Part shown: in pieces, positions 6,888 through 7,235 of the stretch
How positions within the stretch are numbered: the first letter of the stretch is position 1
Layout: each line of letters opens with the position of its first letter
Assembly (NCBI GenBank): GCA_937893785.1
Contig: CALCSP010000401.1
Span: 1 to 7,235 of the forward strand
Source: an uncultured Verrucomicrobiales bacterium
GTDB taxonomy: Bacteria > Verrucomicrobiota > Verrucomicrobiia > Verrucomicrobiales > DEV007
Direction: 5' to 3'
DNA length: 7,235 nucleotides
Notes under the pieces: generated by a model
What the model was told of the DNA's origin: nothing
Database searches by the model: none
What the model saw: only the letters and a program-made list of their open reading frames with translations
Program-made: the position numbers and the translations under genes

Positions 6888-7235
6888 ATGCGAGTTAGCA
6901 AAAATATCTGTTCTGATTTTCTTAATCGTAGGCACTTTCTTCGTGCCGCCGGTGCCCTTGGTGCATGTAGCCTAGGAATGTCAGGGCGCGTAATTGCATT
7001 GCCTGATGTCAAGGAGAAGACTGCGGATGAGTTGATGACAAAGCCAACGCGGACTGCAGTGGAAAAGGGGCTCCGGTATCTGGCTGGTCGGCAAATACAA
7101 CGGGGTAACGATCGTGGTGCGTTTGGGGCAACCAGTTATGCGGGTAGTGTTGGTATTTGTGGTCTTGGCGGTCTCGCCTTTATGAGTGAGGGAAGCACAC
7201 CGGGTGTTGGCAGGTTTGGCAAGCAGGTTGATTTA
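6888..7235 (+). CDS. Tat-exported prenyltransferase/squalene-oxidase repeat-like protein, 3' end beyond window
   Basis: The frame is open from ATG 6888 to the last base, giving 116 codons; the rest lies outside the window. The N-terminus carries a twin-arginine signal: NRRHFLR at residues 13-19, followed by a short hydrophobic stretch (AAGALGACSLGM) and a possible cleavage site after VIA at residue 37. An alternative lipobox-like LGAC ends at C27. The mature part begins with a variable stretch and then reads TAVEKGLRYLAGRQ (57-69), GAFG (77-80), and an alanine/glycine-rich helical segment (SVGICGLGGLAFMSEGS, 87-103). This is the helical repeat pattern of the prenyltransferase/squalene-oxidase (terpene-cyclase-like alpha/alpha toroid) superfamily; Tat-signalled members are common in Planctomycetota near MoxR/DUF58/BatA genes. 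No catalytic motif is visible in this fragment, so no reaction is claimed. The preceding stop is in the same frame, which fixes the start. Confidence 0.72.
   Translation, partial: MRVSKNICSDFLNRRHFLRAAGALGACSLGMSGRVIALPDVKEKTADELMTKPTRTAVEKGLRYLAGRQIQRGNDRGAFGATSYAGSVGICGLGGLAFMSEGSTPGVGRFGKQVDL

Noticed and set aside
6888..7235. Assignment as a squalene-hopene cyclase
   Set aside because: The fragment has a Tat signal and a generic alpha/alpha repeat but no catalytic aspartate motif, and most of the protein is missing.

Overview
The window reads entirely left to right. It carries one tightly packed gene cluster with three complete genes and two genes cut by the window edges. The order is: a MoxR-family AAA+ ATPase missing its N-terminal half (to 819), a DUF58 protein (854-1771), a large membrane-anchored BatA-like von Willebrand factor A (vWA) protein (1775-4072), an exported TPR plus PQQ-type beta-propeller protein (4074-6866), and the first 116 codons of a Tat-exported protein resembling the prenyltransferase/squalene-oxidase repeat family (from 6888). 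The gaps are 34, 3, 1 and 21 bases. I see no terminator, promoter, RNA gene, CRISPR array, insertion sequence or repeat array between the genes, so they are probably one transcript whose promoter lies upstream of the window and whose end lies downstream.

The organism is a Gram-negative bacterium of roughly balanced base composition. The combination of MoxR, DUF58 and a ~750-residue BatA-like protein with a glutamine-amidotransferase-like middle domain, followed by PQQ-propeller and Tat-dependent prenyltransferase-like repeat proteins, is most familiar to me from Planctomycetota and related PVC bacteria. That placement rests on gene content recalled from memory, not on a database search.

The first three genes form the classical MoxR-vWA pairing: a cytoplasmic ATPase acts with one soluble (DUF58) and one membrane-bound vWA protein, generally thought of as a chaperone or complex-assembly device for extracytoplasmic proteins. 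Both vWA-type proteins keep the D-x-S-x-S metal-site motif. The two downstream products are predicted to leave the cytoplasm, one by a Sec-type and one by a Tat-type signal. They are therefore reasonable candidates for clients or partners of the machinery; this is inference from context.

The main oddity is at the left edge. MoxR similarity stops abruptly at about base 64, immediately after an AAGCTT site at 58-63. The first ~60 bases are T-rich and encode nothing resembling the expected MoxR segment in any forward frame. This looks like a chimeric joint or a cloning/assembly edge rather than a normal gene start.
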